This document shows positions 20,859 to 29,274 of a stretch of 35,029 bases of DNA, one piece after another. The stretch covers positions 1 through 35,029 of the forward strand of contig CADCLI010000003.1 of NCBI GenBank assembly GCA_902802285.1, read 5' to 3'. This DNA is from an uncultured Bacteroidales bacterium (GTDB lineage: Bacteria; Bacteroidota; Bacteroidia; Bacteroidales; Bacteroidaceae). The notes beneath the pieces were generated by a model. It made no database searches, had not been told where the DNA came from, and worked only from the letters and a program-made list of their open reading frames with translations. The first letter of the stretch is position 1; each line of letters opens with the position of its first letter. Position numbers and translations under genes: made by a program.

Positions 20859-20990
20859 GAACTTTTTGGGGTATAGGTATCGGAAACCGTCGCCACCCTC
20901 GGCGCGTTAGAGGGAGGGGCCCGCTCCGAAGGAGTGGGAGGGATAGGGCCGTAGGCCCGTAGTTTCAGATACCTATACCCCAAAAAGTTC
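20859..20990. repeat. Palindromic intergenic element 2 with 29-bp near-perfect inverted repeats
   Basis: Positions 20859-20887 and 20962-20990 are 29-bp inverted copies with one mismatch, enclosing 74 bp. The interior has triloop hairpins CTCC-GAA-GGAG and GGGCC-GTA-GGCCC and a CGCC/GGCG stem. It follows element 1 by 31 bp and ends 44 bp before the pnp -7 box. On a transcript it would fold into one long stem. It resembles a REP or MITE-like unit rather than a gene. Confidence 0.75.
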
Positions 20991-21033
20991 CCCCGAATAA
21001 AGCACAAAAAGTATTTTTATCAATATTATTTCG

Positions 21034-21041
21034 TACATTTG
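21034..21041 (+). promoter_or_regulatory. -7 box for pnp
   Basis: TACATTTG matches TAnnTTTG and sits 55 bp before the pnp start, giving a leader of about 50 nt. The -33 region is only AT-rich. Confidence 0.5.
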
Positions 21042-21096
21042 CCGCAATTTACTCTTAAAGAGGTTTATTTTTATTAGATGTTTTAATATTTAAAAG

Positions 21097-23400
21097 ATGA
21101 AAATTGTAACAAAAGAGTTCCAGCTTCCTGATGGAAGAACCATCAAACTGGAGACCGGGAAACTGGCCAAGCAAGCCGATGGAGCCGTGATGCTGACATG
21201 TGGCAAAACTATGCTCCTGGCCACTGTATGCGCCGCAAAAGATGCAGTTCCCGGAACTGATTTCATGCCGCTGCAGGTAGAGTACAGAGAGAAGTATGCG
21301 TCAATTGGACGTTATCCCGGCGGCTTTACCAAACGTGAGGGACGTCCCTCAGATTATGAGATTCTGACCTGCCGTCTTGTGGACCGCGCTCTGCGTCCTT
21401 TGTTTCCTGACAACTACCACGCTGAAGTTTTCGTAAACATCATACTGTTCTCCGCTGACGGAGAGCAGATGCCTGATGCTCTGGCCGGTCTGGCAGCATC
21501 AGCAGCACTGGCCGTATCGGACATACCTTTCCAGGGTCCGATTTCGGAGGTTCGCGTAGCCCGTATCAACGGAGAGTACGTTATCGATCCCACGTTCAAG
21601 CAGCTTGAGCAGGCCGATATGGATGTAATGGTTGCCGCAACCTATGACAACATCATGATGGTTGAGGGTGAGATGAAGGAGGTCAGCGAGTCTGATCTGC
21701 TGGGTGCCATGAAGGCCGCTCACGATGAGATTAAGAAGCACTGCAAGATCCAGATGGAGCTGACCGAGGAGGTTGGCAAGACCGTTAAGCGCGAGTACTG
21801 CCACGAGGTCAACGACGAGGATCTGCGTCAGGCCGTAAAGGATGCCTGCTACCAGAAGTCTTATGACCTGGCTGCACAGGGCAATGCCGACAAGCACTCA
21901 CGCGAGGCCAACTTTGAGGCTGTACGCGATGAGTTCAAGGAGCAGTATCATGCAGCACATCCCGAGCTGTCAGAGGATGAGCTGGCTGAGAAAGATGCTC
22001 TGATAGACCGCTACTACCACGACGTAGAGCGTGACGCAATGCGTCGCTGCGTCCTGGATGAGGGTAAGCGTCTGGATGGCCGTAAGACAACCGATATCCG
22101 TCCCATCTGGTGCGAGGTAGGTTACCTGCCCGGACCTCACGGATCATCAATATTCACCCGTGGTGAGACACAGGCTCTGTGCTCTGTAACACTGGGTACC
22201 AAGGACGATGAGAAGATGGTGGATGACGTGCTGGATCAGCACAACGAGCGTTTCCTGCTCCACTACAATTTCCCGCCCTTCTGCACAGGTGAGGCTAAGG
22301 CTCAGCGCAGCCTGGGACGTCGTGAGATTGGTCACGGACACCTGGCATGGCGCGCCCTTAAGGGCCAGATTCCTGAGGACTATCCCTACTGCGTACGCGT
22401 AGTATCCGATATCCTTGAGTCAAACGGTTCTTCATCAATGGCCACCGTGTGCGCAGGTACACTGGCTCTGATGGATGCCGGCGTCAAGATCAAGAACCCC
22501 GTATCAGGTATCGCAATGGGTCTTATCAAGAACCCGGGCGAAGACAAGTATGCTGTTCTGAGTGATATCCTTGGTGATGAGGATCATCTGGGCGATATGG
22601 ACTTCAAGACCACCGGTACCGTTAAGGGACTTACCGCTACACAGATGGATATCAAGTGCGACGGTCTGTCATATGAGATTCTGGAGAAGGCTCTGGCTCA
22701 GGCCAAGGCCGGACGTGAGTATATACTTAGCAAGATCACCGAGACCATTGCAGAGCCTCGTGCCGATCTCAAGCCCCACGCACCCCGCATCGAGACCCTT
22801 ACTATTCCCAAGGAGTTCATCGGCGCAGTCATTGGCCCGGGCGGAAAGATCATCCAGGGCATGCAGGAGGAGACAGGTGCCAGCATCAGCATTGATGAGG
22901 TTGACGGCGTAGGCAAGATTGAGGTTGCCGCATCAAACCGCGACAGCATCGAGGCTGCTTTGGCCAAGATCCGTGCTATCGTAGCTATCCCCGAGGTAGG
23001 TGAGGTTTATGACGGTACCGTACGTTCAGTAATGCCTTACGGTCTGTTCGTAGAGTTCCTGCCCGGTAAGGACGGTCTGCTGCACATCAGTGAAATTGAC
23101 TGGAAGCGTTACGAGACCATCGAGGAGACCGGCATCAAGGAGGGTGACAAGATTCAGGTCAAACTGATTGACATCGACCCCAAGACCGGTAAGTTCAAAC
23201 TGTCACGTCGTGCTCTCATCGAGAAGCCCGAGGGTTATGAGGAGCGTCCCGCCCGTCAGATGCGTCAGGACCGCGGTGAGCGTCAGGACCGCGGTGAGCG
23301 CCAGGACCGTGGACCCCGTCAGGACCGTGGCCCGCGCCATCATCACGATAACCGCCGCAACGACCAGCAGGAGAATACTGAGAGCAATGAAGAGAAGTAA
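21097..23400 (+). CDS. pnp: Polynucleotide phosphorylase
   Basis: A 767-residue exoribonuclease that degrades RNA 3' to 5' by phosphorolysis. Two RNase PH-like domains (about 10-140 and 325-555) flank a helical linker. A KH domain has its GPGG loop at 580-583, and an S1 domain covers about 636-705. The tail beyond about 705 is basic and repetitive: four 18-bp units at 23263-23334 encode [12 protein letters not shown] hexapeptides, followed by His- and Asn-rich residues. The first two DNA units are identical, so copy number may vary between strains. The tail probably binds RNA or protein partners. The next gene starts within the last codons. Confidence 0.96.
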   Translation: MKIVTKEFQLPDGRTIKLETGKLAKQADGAVMLTCGKTMLLATVCAAKDAVPGTDFMPLQVEYREKYASIGRYPGGFTKREGRPSDYEILTCRLVDRALRPLFPDNYHAEVFVNIILFSADGEQMPDALAGLAASAALAVSDIPFQGPISEVRVARINGEYVIDPTFKQLEQADMDVMVAATYDNIMMVEGEMKEVSESDLLGAMKAAHDEIKKHCKIQMELTEEVGKTVKREYCHEVNDEDLRQAVKDACYQKSYDLAAQGNADKHSREANFEAVRDEFKEQYHAAHPELSEDELAEKDALIDRYYHDVERDAMRRCVLDEGKRLDGRKTTDIRPIWCEVGYLPGPHGSSIFTRGETQALCSVTLGTKDDEKMVDDVLDQHNERFLLHYNFPPFCTGEAKAQRSLGRREIGHGHLAWRALKGQIPEDYPYCVRVVSDILESNGSSSMATVCAGTLALMDAGVKIKNPVSGIAMGLIKNPGEDKYAVLSDILGDEDHLGDMDFKTTGTVKGLTATQMDIKCDGLSYEILEKALAQAKAGREYILSKITETIAEPRADLKPHAPRIETLTIPKEFIGAVIGPGGKIIQGMQEETGASISIDEVDGVGKIEVAASNRDSIEAALAKIRAIVAIPEVGEVYDGTVRSVMPYGLFVEFLPGKDGLLHISEIDWKRYETIEETGIKEGDKIQVKLIDIDPKTGKFKLSRRALIEKPEGYEERPARQMRQDRGERQDRGERQDRGPRQDRGPRHHHDNRRNDQQENTESNEEK

Positions 23401-24562
23401 TCTCATAGTTGCCGCTCTGGCCTTATTAACAGTAGCCTGTCAACCCCAAGTTGACAGGTTTACTTTAAATGGCCGGATATCGCAGGCAGACGGCAAGACT
23501 CTTTATATTGACCATATAGGTCTGGACAGGGTGGAGGTCCTGGACTCCGCAAAACTGGATACTGAAGGAGAGTTCAGTTTCAATCCTGTTGCTCCGAAGG
23601 ACTGTTTTGATTTCTATCGTCTGCGTATAGAGAACAAGACCGTAAACCTGGTAATCGATTCGACCGAGACAGTTACGGTCAAGGCAAGTCTGCCGCAGAT
23701 GCAGGTTGACTATACGGTCGAAGGCTCCGATGAGTGCGTTCGACTGAAAGACCTTGTAATGCGTCAGATAGGACTGCTGCAGGATTTGAGACGGGTCAGT
23801 TCACAGTACAACAGTCAGGATGTAACCGCCCTGCAACAGAAGGTACAGGAGATGGTGGATGTTTTCAAGTCAGAAGTCATGATTGATTTCATTTTTCCTG
23901 ATCCGGGATCGGCCTGTGCCTATTATGCATTGTTCATGAGCCTGAACGGTCAGACGCTTTTCAATCCTCAGGCAGACCGTCAGGATGCCAAGTGCTTTGC
24001 TGCCGTTGCTACCCAGATGGACCAGTTCTATCCTGAAGCCTTGAGGACTGTTCATCTGCACAATGTTGCGCTTAAAGGTATGTCCAGGACCTCACCGTCA
24101 CGGTATTCGGCATCACAGGAGGCTATCGGGAAGTTTGACAGCCTTATAGTTGAAACAGGTCTGATAGAGATAGAACTTCCTGATTGCAAAGGCAGGATAC
24201 ATAAACTGAGTGATCAGAAGGGAAAAGTGGTGTTGCTTGACTTTACAGCTTTCAAGACCAGTTATGCCACCAATTATAATATGATGCTCAGAACACTTTA
24301 CAACAAGTATTCATCAGAGGGGCTGGCCATATATCAGGTCTCGGTTGACAGTGATGAGAGTTACTGGTCCAACATAGCATCAAACCTGCCATGGATTTGC
24401 GTGCGTGACGAATCAAGTGTCTATTCATCATATCTCAAGTCTTATAATGTGAGAAATCTACCTTCGGCTTTTCTTATAGACCGTGAAGGAAATATTGTAG
24501 ACCGTCCGGACAATACCGATGAGTTGGAAGGGAAGATAGCCAAACTTTTGGAATTGGAATAA
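23387..24562 (+). CDS. Lipoprotein with DUF4369-like and redox-dead thioredoxin-fold domains
   Basis: A 391-residue lipoprotein with lipobox LTVAC (Cys18) behind a short hydrophobic signal. The N-terminal region (about 20-130) resembles DUF4369 of Bacteroidetes TlpA-like proteins: [17 protein letters not shown], then paired strands. A helical middle follows. The C-terminal AhpC/TSA-like thioredoxin fold (about 260-391) keeps the core strands and the cis-proline region [15 protein letters not shown]. In place of WCxxC it has FKTSY (289-293), so both active-site cysteines are missing and it cannot act as a classical thiol oxidoreductase. The frame is open upstream to 23168 inside pnp, but the ATG at 23387 gives a proper lipoprotein signal. 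It overlaps the end of pnp by 14 bp, suggesting coupling. Confidence 0.8.
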   Translation: MKRSNLIVAALALLTVACQPQVDRFTLNGRISQADGKTLYIDHIGLDRVEVLDSAKLDTEGEFSFNPVAPKDCFDFYRLRIENKTVNLVIDSTETVTVKASLPQMQVDYTVEGSDECVRLKDLVMRQIGLLQDLRRVSSQYNSQDVTALQQKVQEMVDVFKSEVMIDFIFPDPGSACAYYALFMSLNGQTLFNPQADRQDAKCFAAVATQMDQFYPEALRTVHLHNVALKGMSRTSPSRYSASQEAIGKFDSLIVETGLIEIELPDCKGRIHKLSDQKGKVVLLDFTAFKTSYATNYNMMLRTLYNKYSSEGLAIYQVSVDSDESYWSNIASNLPWICVRDESSVYSSYLKSYNVRNLPSAFLIDREGNIVDRPDNTDELEGKIAKLLELE

Positions 24563-24584
24563 ACACTGATTTTTTATTATTTTG

Positions 24585-24615
24585 TTGGGATAGTCTGAAA
24601 ATAAAACTATCTTTG
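24585..24615 (+). promoter_or_regulatory. Promoter upstream of greA
   Basis: TTG at 24585-24587 is separated by 20 bp from TATCTTTG at 24608-24615, a good Bacteroidetes promoter. It lies about 110 bp before greA, so the leader is about 100 nt and contains the hairpin at 24642-24670. Confidence 0.6.
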
Positions 24616-24641
24616 CCCTGAACGTGAAACATAAAAACGGG

Positions 24642-24680
24642 TTCCAACATCTGGGAGAGGATTGTTGGAATTCTTTTTTG
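24642..24680 (+). terminator. Terminator-like hairpin in the greA leader
   Basis: An 8-bp perfect stem (TTCCAACA 24642-24649, TGTTGGAA 24663-24670) with a 13-nt loop is followed by TTCTTTTTTG. It looks like an intrinsic terminator but lies between the greA promoter and the greA start. It could attenuate greA or end a short RNA of about 60 nt. Confidence 0.55.
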
Positions 24681-24724
24681 CTCATGTCAGAAGCAGATTG
24701 TATAACTGATAAAACATTGATATT

Positions 24725-25189
24725 ATGGCATATATGTCAGAAGAGGGCTACAAGAAACTGGTAGCCGAACTACAGTACCTGGAAGGCGTGCGCCGTCCGG
24801 AGATCATTCAGCAGATAGCCGAGGCGCGTGACAAGGGAGACCTGAGTGAGAACGCCGAGTATGATGCAGCAAAAGAGGCACAGGGTATGCTTGAGGCAAA
24901 AATAGCCCAGCTCAAAGCCCAGATTGCCGATGCCAAGATCATAGATGAGAGCAAGATAGACACATCAACAGTTCAGATACTCACCAAGGTCAAGCTCCGC
25001 AACACAAAGAACAACGCCACCATGGTTTATTCAATCGTTCCCGAAAGTGAGGCAGACCTCAAGGCCGGTAAGATTTCAAGCAGCACTCCCATTGCCAAAG
25101 GCCTGCTGGGACATAAGGTAGGTGAGACCGTTGAGATTCAGATTCCCAGCGGAAAGATTGGTTTTGAGATTCTGGAGATTTCGCTTTAA
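24725..25189 (+). CDS. greA: Transcription elongation factor GreA
   Basis: This 154-residue factor rescues backtracked RNA polymerase by stimulating transcript cleavage. The N-terminal coiled coil (about 2-75) carries the tip motif DKGDLSENAEYDAAKE at about 36-51, with the acidic residues that reach the polymerase active site. The FKBP-like C-terminal domain (about 80-154) ends with the conserved KVGETVEIQIPSGKIGFEILEI. Length and motifs are standard. The start ATG is at 24725. The leader contains a terminator-like hairpin, so attenuation is possible. A strong palindrome separates it from the downstream HIT gene. Confidence 0.96.
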   Translation: MAYMSEEGYKKLVAELQYLEGVRRPEIIQQIAEARDKGDLSENAEYDAAKEAQGMLEAKIAQLKAQIADAKIIDESKIDTSTVQILTKVKLRNTKNNATMVYSIVPESEADLKAGKISSSTPIAKGLLGHKVGETVEIQIPSGKIGFEILEISL

Positions 25190-25195
25190 CACATT

Positions 25196-25241
25196 GGGGA
25201 CGGTTCCGTTTGTGTTCGCTAACACAAACGGAACCAACCCC
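25196..25241. repeat. Perfect 15-bp hairpin, REP-like, between greA and the HIT gene
   Basis: A 15-bp perfect stem (GGTTCCGTTTGTGTT 25202-25216 with its complement 25221-25235) has a CGCT loop. It is flanked by GGGG (25196-25199) and CCCC (25238-25241), which extend it past a 2-nt internal loop. There is no T-run, so it is not a typical terminator. The GGGGACGGTTCC-type edge recalls REP elements mobilised by Y1 transposases, from memory only. Confidence 0.7.
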
Positions 25242-25257
25242 GTAAAATAGGAAACTG

Positions 25258-25647
25258 ATGACTATATTTTCCAGAATTATAGCAGGAGATATTCCCTGCT
25301 ACAAGATAGCCGAGACAGAGAACTGCTTTGCGTTCCTGGACATCAACCCCCTGGTAAAGGGACACGTGCTGTGCATACCCAAGCGTGAGGTTGACTACCT
25401 GTTTGACCTTACGGATCAGGAGCTCTGTGACCTGCAGCTCTTTGCCAAGAAGATTGCCGCAGCCCAGAAGAAGGTGTTTAACTGCATCAAGGTTGGTGAG
25501 GCCGTACTTGGCCTGGAGGTGCCTCATGCACACATTCACCTTATCCCCATGCAGAGTGAGAAAGACATGCTTTTCAGCAATCCCAAACTCAAACTCACAC
25601 CCGCTGAATTCGAGCAGATAGCAGCCGATATCCGCGCCGCACTTTAA
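25258..25647 (+). CDS. HIT-family nucleotide hydrolase/transferase
   Basis: A 129-residue histidine-triad protein. The motif His90-Ala-His92-Ile-His94 (HAHIHLIP) supplies the catalytic histidine that attacks the alpha-phosphate of nucleoside phosphoramidates or dinucleotides. The N-terminal IFSRIIAGDIPCYKI and GHVLCIPKREVDYLFDL segments are typical of the HINT branch. The substrate in Bacteroidales is not established. The ATG at 25258 follows greA by 68 bp with no clear promoter, so it may be co-transcribed through the intervening hairpin. A good terminator follows at 25703-25740. Confidence 0.9.
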   Translation: MTIFSRIIAGDIPCYKIAETENCFAFLDINPLVKGHVLCIPKREVDYLFDLTDQELCDLQLFAKKIAAAQKKVFNCIKVGEAVLGLEVPHAHIHLIPMQSEKDMLFSNPKLKLTPAEFEQIAADIRAAL

Positions 25648-25653
25648 ATAGAG

Positions 25654-25667
25654 AATTGAAAATTGAA
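25654..25667 (+). repeat. Two-unit AATTGAA heptamer repeat
   Basis: Two copies of AATTGAA begin 6 bp after the HIT stop, the same unit as the longer array after argS at 7965-7999. Confidence 0.6.
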
Positions 25668-25702
25668 AAATAACACGCACCTGCGTGAAATCCCGCGACA
25701 AT

Positions 25703-25740
25703 AAGGCGTTCGAAAACAATTTCGAACGCCTTTTATTTTT
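25703..25740 (+). terminator. Intrinsic terminator after the HIT gene
   Basis: A perfect 13-bp stem (AAGGCGTTCGAAA with TTTCGAACGCCTT) and a 4-nt ACAA loop are followed by TTATTTTT. It ends plus-strand transcription and may also act, more weakly, on the convergent higBA transcript. Confidence 0.85.
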
Positions 25741-25752
25741 CATCTTATAGTA

Positions 25753-26145
25753 TCAGGCATACTTGAGTATCATATCTGCGTTTATGCCTAGCTTTGAATG
25801 TAGTCTTTTGGCGATAGGCATAGTAATACGCCTCTTTCCACTCAATATTTGACTGAAGACCGACTCATTGATGCCCAAATATTGAGCACCTTCTTTTTGT
25901 TTCATGTTATGTGCATAGAAGTAATCTTCTATAGACCTTATTAGTGGCGTCTTCTCTCTAAGCGGAAGAATTTCCATGTATTCATCCTCATATTGAGCCA
26001 TAAGCTTACTCAAATCTGAGATTTGGCGTGTGTATTCATTATCCATCTCAGGCTCAAGCATTCCTTTATCAGTTGCCTCTGCAATCAAGGCTTCAACTTT
26101 AGCCTTTATTTCATCATATTCCTTTCTTGTAGTCAATTTGTTCAT
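25753..26145 (-). CDS. higA: HigA-type antitoxin with XRE helix-turn-helix
   Basis: A 130-residue antitoxin expected to neutralise the adjacent HigB toxin and repress the operon. The N-terminal part (about 1-65) is helical and acidic. The C-terminal helix-turn-helix (about 72-125) includes MKQKEGAQYLGINESVFSQI and GKRRITMPIAKRLHSKLGI. The frame extends nine codons further upstream, but the ATG at 26143-26145 begins MNKLTTRKEYD, the usual start of the family. It follows the toxin by 11 bp, in the toxin-first order of higBA. It looks more AT-rich than the surrounding housekeeping genes, consistent with acquisition as a mobile cassette. Confidence 0.85.
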   Translation of the reverse strand: MNKLTTRKEYDEIKAKVEALIAEATDKGMLEPEMDNEYTRQISDLSKLMAQYEDEYMEILPLREKTPLIRSIEDYFYAHNMKQKEGAQYLGINESVFSQILSGKRRITMPIAKRLHSKLGINADMILKYA

Positions 26146-26156
26146 AGTAAGTCCTT

Positions 26157-26450
26157 TTAAATTGTTGAACAATCTATTTTATCATATTCTTGATGTGTAC
26201 CCACAAATCGGATATTTATCACATCTCCAATAAAGATGACTACAGCGACAATCCGATAGTTTTTTCCTCCTATGTTGAAAACATAGCGTCCATTCTTAAC
26301 ATAGTCTGCCGATGGAAACTGTGCTTTCAGCTCTGAATGACTATGCCATGTGGCGCGTCTTACCTTATCAACCCAATTGTTCATTGGAGCCGCTGATTGC
26401 TCATGGCTTTGTACAAAAGCATCAAGGAGTTCTTTATTTGCAATAATCAT
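26157..26450 (-). CDS. higB: HigB-type toxin (mRNA interferase)
   Basis: A 97-residue toxin of the HigB_toxin family, which cleaves mRNA at the ribosome. The family core is clear: a Trp-rich helix (VDKVRRATWHSHSELKAQF), then PSADYV, RYVFNIGGKNYRIVA and the C-terminal INIRFVGTHQEYDKID. The open frame extends to 26666 into the neighbouring flippase, but the ATG at 26448-26450 is the natural start, beginning MIIANKELL. Its promoter overlaps two TTTGC-N6-GYAAA operators at 26485-26520. Type II toxin-antitoxin identity is secure; target specificity is not determined. Confidence 0.87.
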   Translation of the reverse strand: MIIANKELLDAFVQSHEQSAAPMNNWVDKVRRATWHSHSELKAQFPSADYVKNGRYVFNIGGKNYRIVAVVIFIGDVINIRFVGTHQEYDKIDCSTI

Positions 26451-26468
26451 CTTTATGGTATTTGCCCA

Positions 26469-26520
26469 CAAAAATAGAACAATCTTTGCATTTCTGCAAA
26501 TTAATTTGCGATTCTGTAAA
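26469..26520 (-). promoter_or_regulatory. higBA promoter with two tandem operators
   Basis: On the minus strand TTTG (26497-26500), 20 bp and TATTTTTG (26469-26476) form a full Bacteroidetes promoter. Two inverted repeats, TTTGC-ATTTCT-GCAAA (26485-26500) and TTTGC-GATTCT-GTAAA (26505-26520), lie exactly 20 bp centre to centre. The first covers the -33 element. This is the expected layout for HigA autorepression by two dimers on the same DNA face. Confidence 0.7.
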
Positions 26521-26554
26521 TTTTGATGAATAAACGTCCCCTTTTGTATCATTT

Positions 26555-28054
26555 TTATTTGAAGTACTTGCCGATGACGGGGAGCGACCTTAACGGGAGG
26601 TCTTTCTTGATGAGGTAGGCCAGGTAGATGCAGATTAGTACGGTGTTGATGGTCAGGCTCAGCCACAGGGGCAGGTCCTTGCAGAACCAGTACACCACAT
26701 ATAGCAGGGCGGCCAGTAACACGTACATGAAGATATCCTTAAGCGGATAGTTTATGGGACTCTTTTTCTGGCCGATGAAGTAGGAGAGCAGCATACATGT
26801 GCCGTAGCCGGCAAACCCGCCCCATGCGCAGGCCATATATCCGTACCTAGGTACAAACACTATGTTGATGGTAATCATTACGGCTGCTCCTATGCCGCTC
26901 ATCACGGCACCCCACCAGGTCTTGTCTATCAGCTTGTACCAGAATGACAGGTTAAAGTATATGCCCATGAACAGCTCGGCCAGCATGACAATGGGAACCA
27001 CCTTGAGCCCTACCCAGTAATCATGGTTGGTTACAAGATAACGGAATATGGGCAAATAGAACATCACGCCCAGGAAAGCCAGGATGCCAAAGATTATGAA
27101 AAACTTCATTCCTTGAGCCAGCGTATCGGCACTGTCCTTACCCTTGCTGCCTCCAAATACAAACGGCTCGTATGCGTATCGGAAGGCCTGGGTAAGCAGA
27201 GCCAGTAGCATGGCAATCTTGCAGCATGCGCCGTATATACCCAGCTGTACCTGTCCTAACTCCTTATCGGCCACAATATGCTTGAAAGCAATCTTGTCAA
27301 ACACCTGGTTGAGGATACCCACCAGGCCAAGCAGCAGAATGGGCCATGCATACGCCAGCATACGGCGTGCCAGCTGTTTGTCAAATCCGTAGCCTATACC
27401 CTTAAGTTCCTTTATGAACCCGAACGTGACGCAGAATGTGCACAGCAGGTTGACAAAGAATATCAGGCCTACACCATAATTGAACTTTATATATAAGGTC
27501 TCAAGAGTGGGAATGAACCCGAACATCTTGGGCATGAGCCAGAACACAAACACATTGAGCAGCACATTGGGGATGATGAAAGCCATCTTGAGAGCCATGA
27601 ACTTGATGGGACGGTGCTGCTGGCGCAGGCGGCTGAAGAGTATGGCCTGGAAAGCGTCCATTCCGGCTATGATGGCAAAACAACCCACATACTCGGGGTG
27701 TTCAGAGTAATGCAGATAATCCGATATGGGGTTAATGAATATAAGCACCAGAGCGATGAACAGCACCGCCACCGTTCCCACCAGACGCAGTGCGGTGCTA
27801 TAGACCATCTGTTCGTTCTCCCCCTCCTTGCTGGCAAACCTGAAGAACGTGGTCTCCATGCCGAATGTAAGCAGCACAAACAGCAGGGCGGCCCAGGCAT
27901 ACATCTCGGTTACTATGCCGTAACCGCCGCTGGCAGGATTTATGAACCTGGTGTGCAGCGGTACCAGCAGGTAGTTAAGGAACCTGCCCACTATGCTGCT
28001 TACTCCGTAAATGGCCGTATCCTTGGCCAATGCTGCCATCTTGCCGCCTGCCAT
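26555..28054 (-). CDS. Polysaccharide flippase, Wzx/MATE superfamily
   Basis: A 499-residue inner-membrane protein with about 12-14 helices spread along its length. The N-terminal AVYGVSSIVGRFLNYLLVP-like segment (here AIYGVSSIVGRFLNYLLVP), followed by LHTRFI, is typical of Bacteroidales polysaccharide biosynthesis flippases, which move undecaprenyl-linked glycans across the membrane. No glycosyltransferase genes flank it here, so the substrate is open. It starts at the ATG 28052-28054, with an alternative Met six codons in. It begins 15 bp after the TlpA-like gene and is probably co-transcribed with it. Its 3' end runs towards the higBA promoter on the same strand. Confidence 0.85.
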   Translation of the reverse strand: MAGGKMAALAKDTAIYGVSSIVGRFLNYLLVPLHTRFINPASGGYGIVTEMYAWAALLFVLLTFGMETTFFRFASKEGENEQMVYSTALRLVGTVAVLFIALVLIFINPISDYLHYSEHPEYVGCFAIIAGMDAFQAILFSRLRQQHRPIKFMALKMAFIIPNVLLNVFVFWLMPKMFGFIPTLETLYIKFNYGVGLIFFVNLLCTFCVTFGFIKELKGIGYGFDKQLARRMLAYAWPILLLGLVGILNQVFDKIAFKHIVADKELGQVQLGIYGACCKIAMLLALLTQAFRYAYEPFVFGGSKGKDSADTLAQGMKFFIIFGILAFLGVMFYLPIFRYLVTNHDYWVGLKVVPIVMLAELFMGIYFNLSFWYKLIDKTWWGAVMSGIGAAVMITINIVFVPRYGYMACAWGGFAGYGTCMLLSYFIGQKKSPINYPLKDIFMYVLLAALLYVVYWFCKDLPLWLSLTINTVLICIYLAYLIKKDLPLRSLPVIGKYFK

Positions 28055-28069
28055 AATACCCTGAATGAG

Positions 28070-29134
28070 TTATTTAAGTAGTTCCACTATCTTCTTTTCC
28101 AGCTCCTTGCCCCTGAGGTTTGTGGCAACAATCATTCCCGTGCCTGCATCTACCAGGAAATTGGCGGGAATGGAGTTTATTCCGTACTGCTTGGCAACGG
28201 CGTTGTCCCAGTACTTGAGGTCACTTACGTGCACCCAGTTCATCTGGTTCTCTACGATGGCTTTCTGCCAGGGCTCCTTGGCGCGGTCCAGCGATACTCC
28301 CAGAATCTGGAAACCTTTGCCGAAATACTTGCTGTAGGTCTCCTTGAGGAACGGCACCTCGCGCATGCAGGGGCCGCACCACGATGCCCAGAAATCTATC
28401 AGGACATACTTGACTCCCGGTGCGGCCAGCACATCTTTCGATGCAATCACGTTACCGTATGCATCGGCCTGGCTGAATTCCATGTATTTGTGTCCTGCGC
28501 TGGTGGCCAGCATCTTCACGTTACGCTCATCCAGACTCTTCCACAGCTCAGACTTGCGTACGTCTGTAGTGAATTTATCCAGCATCTTACGGGTTACGGC
28601 GGGGTCCTGCTCGTATGCCAGCTCCTTAAGGCATGCCAGACCAAAGATCTTATCGGTATGCTTGCGGGCGTTCTGCTCCAGATAGTCGTTCCACTTGCCT
28701 TCCACCTCATCTATAATACCCTCCTGTCCCTCATGGCTCTCATAATAGCGGGTAAGCTCCAGTGATTTGCGGGCCATCTCTGTCATAAGGTCATTGCTCT
28801 TGCTGCCATGAACATAATATTCATCCATGTCTTCAAGTGGGAACATTGTGAGCATTCCGGGTTCCAGTACCACCTGACAGCTTTGGGTGGCCTCACGTGT
28901 GGATGGGGCATTGGCCACGTATGCCAGCTGCGGGAAAGTGGCATCGCCGTGGAATGAGAAATGGTTCTTGTCATCAACCTTTACAGAGTCAATAACCTTT
29001 CCTGAGCAGATAAGGTAAACCATGCTGCCTGATGTGTCTTTAAAACTGCCGTGCAGATAGTAGACGTTTGTCTGACTATTGCAGGAGAACAGTGTGGCGC
29101 TTAACAACAGTGTTGTCAGGGTGGATTTCTTCAT
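28070..29134 (-). CDS. TlpA-like thiol-disulfide oxidoreductase lipoprotein with DUF4369
   Basis: A 354-residue lipoprotein with lipobox LFSC (Cys18). Residues about 25-110 form a DUF4369-like N-terminal domain, about 115-225 are helical, and the C-terminal TlpA thioredoxin fold carries an intact WCGPC at 252-256 (DFWASWCGPCMREVPF). The conserved cis-proline lies in INSIPANFLVD. It probably reduces or isomerises disulfides in periplasmic or surface proteins. It is the redox-competent counterpart of the cysteine-less relative after pnp. A -7 box lies upstream at 29161-29168, and the flippase gene follows after 15 bp. Confidence 0.9.
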   Translation of the reverse strand: MKKSTLTTLLLSATLFSCNSQTNVYYLHGSFKDTSGSMVYLICSGKVIDSVKVDDKNHFSFHGDATFPQLAYVANAPSTREATQSCQVVLEPGMLTMFPLEDMDEYYVHGSKSNDLMTEMARKSLELTRYYESHEGQEGIIDEVEGKWNDYLEQNARKHTDKIFGLACLKELAYEQDPAVTRKMLDKFTTDVRKSELWKSLDERNVKMLATSAGHKYMEFSQADAYGNVIASKDVLAAPGVKYVLIDFWASWCGPCMREVPFLKETYSKYFGKGFQILGVSLDRAKEPWQKAIVENQMNWVHVSDLKYWDNAVAKQYGINSIPANFLVDAGTGMIVATNLRGKELEKKIVELLK

Positions 29135-29160
29135 ATTCAGTTTTAGTTTGTTTGCTACTC

Positions 29161-29168
29161 CAAATATA
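29161..29168 (-). promoter_or_regulatory. -7 box for the TlpA-flippase operon
   Basis: The minus strand reads TATATTTG, an exact TAnnTTTG match, 26 bp before the start codon. I see no TTG at the right distance upstream. Confidence 0.5.
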
Positions 29169-29243
29169 AGGAGTTAGTTTCAGAAAACGTGTTCCAAATG
29201 CAGTAGTTGTTATTGAAAATTTTAAAAAAATCTTTCAAAAGTG

Positions 29244-29274
29244 TTGCAGGGAAAAAAACCAAGCCATATATTTG
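29244..29274 (+). promoter_or_regulatory. Strong promoter of the secreted-peptide operon
   Basis: TTG at 29244-29246, 20 bp, then TATATTTG at 29267-29274 is a full Bacteroidetes promoter. An A/T-rich tract lies directly upstream (29215-29240). A perfect palindrome, TTTGCA-A-TGCAAA (29271-29283), overlaps the end of the -7 box and the likely start point, so a repressor could bind there. Confidence 0.65.

Noticed and set aside
23263..23334. Tandem repeats that might look like a CRISPR array
   Set aside because: Units of 18 bp are contiguous, in frame with pnp and have no spacers.
26450..26666. Long form of the HigB frame reaching into the flippase
   Set aside because: The added residues are antiparallel-frame noise, and the ATG at 26450 follows the promoter and matches the family start.
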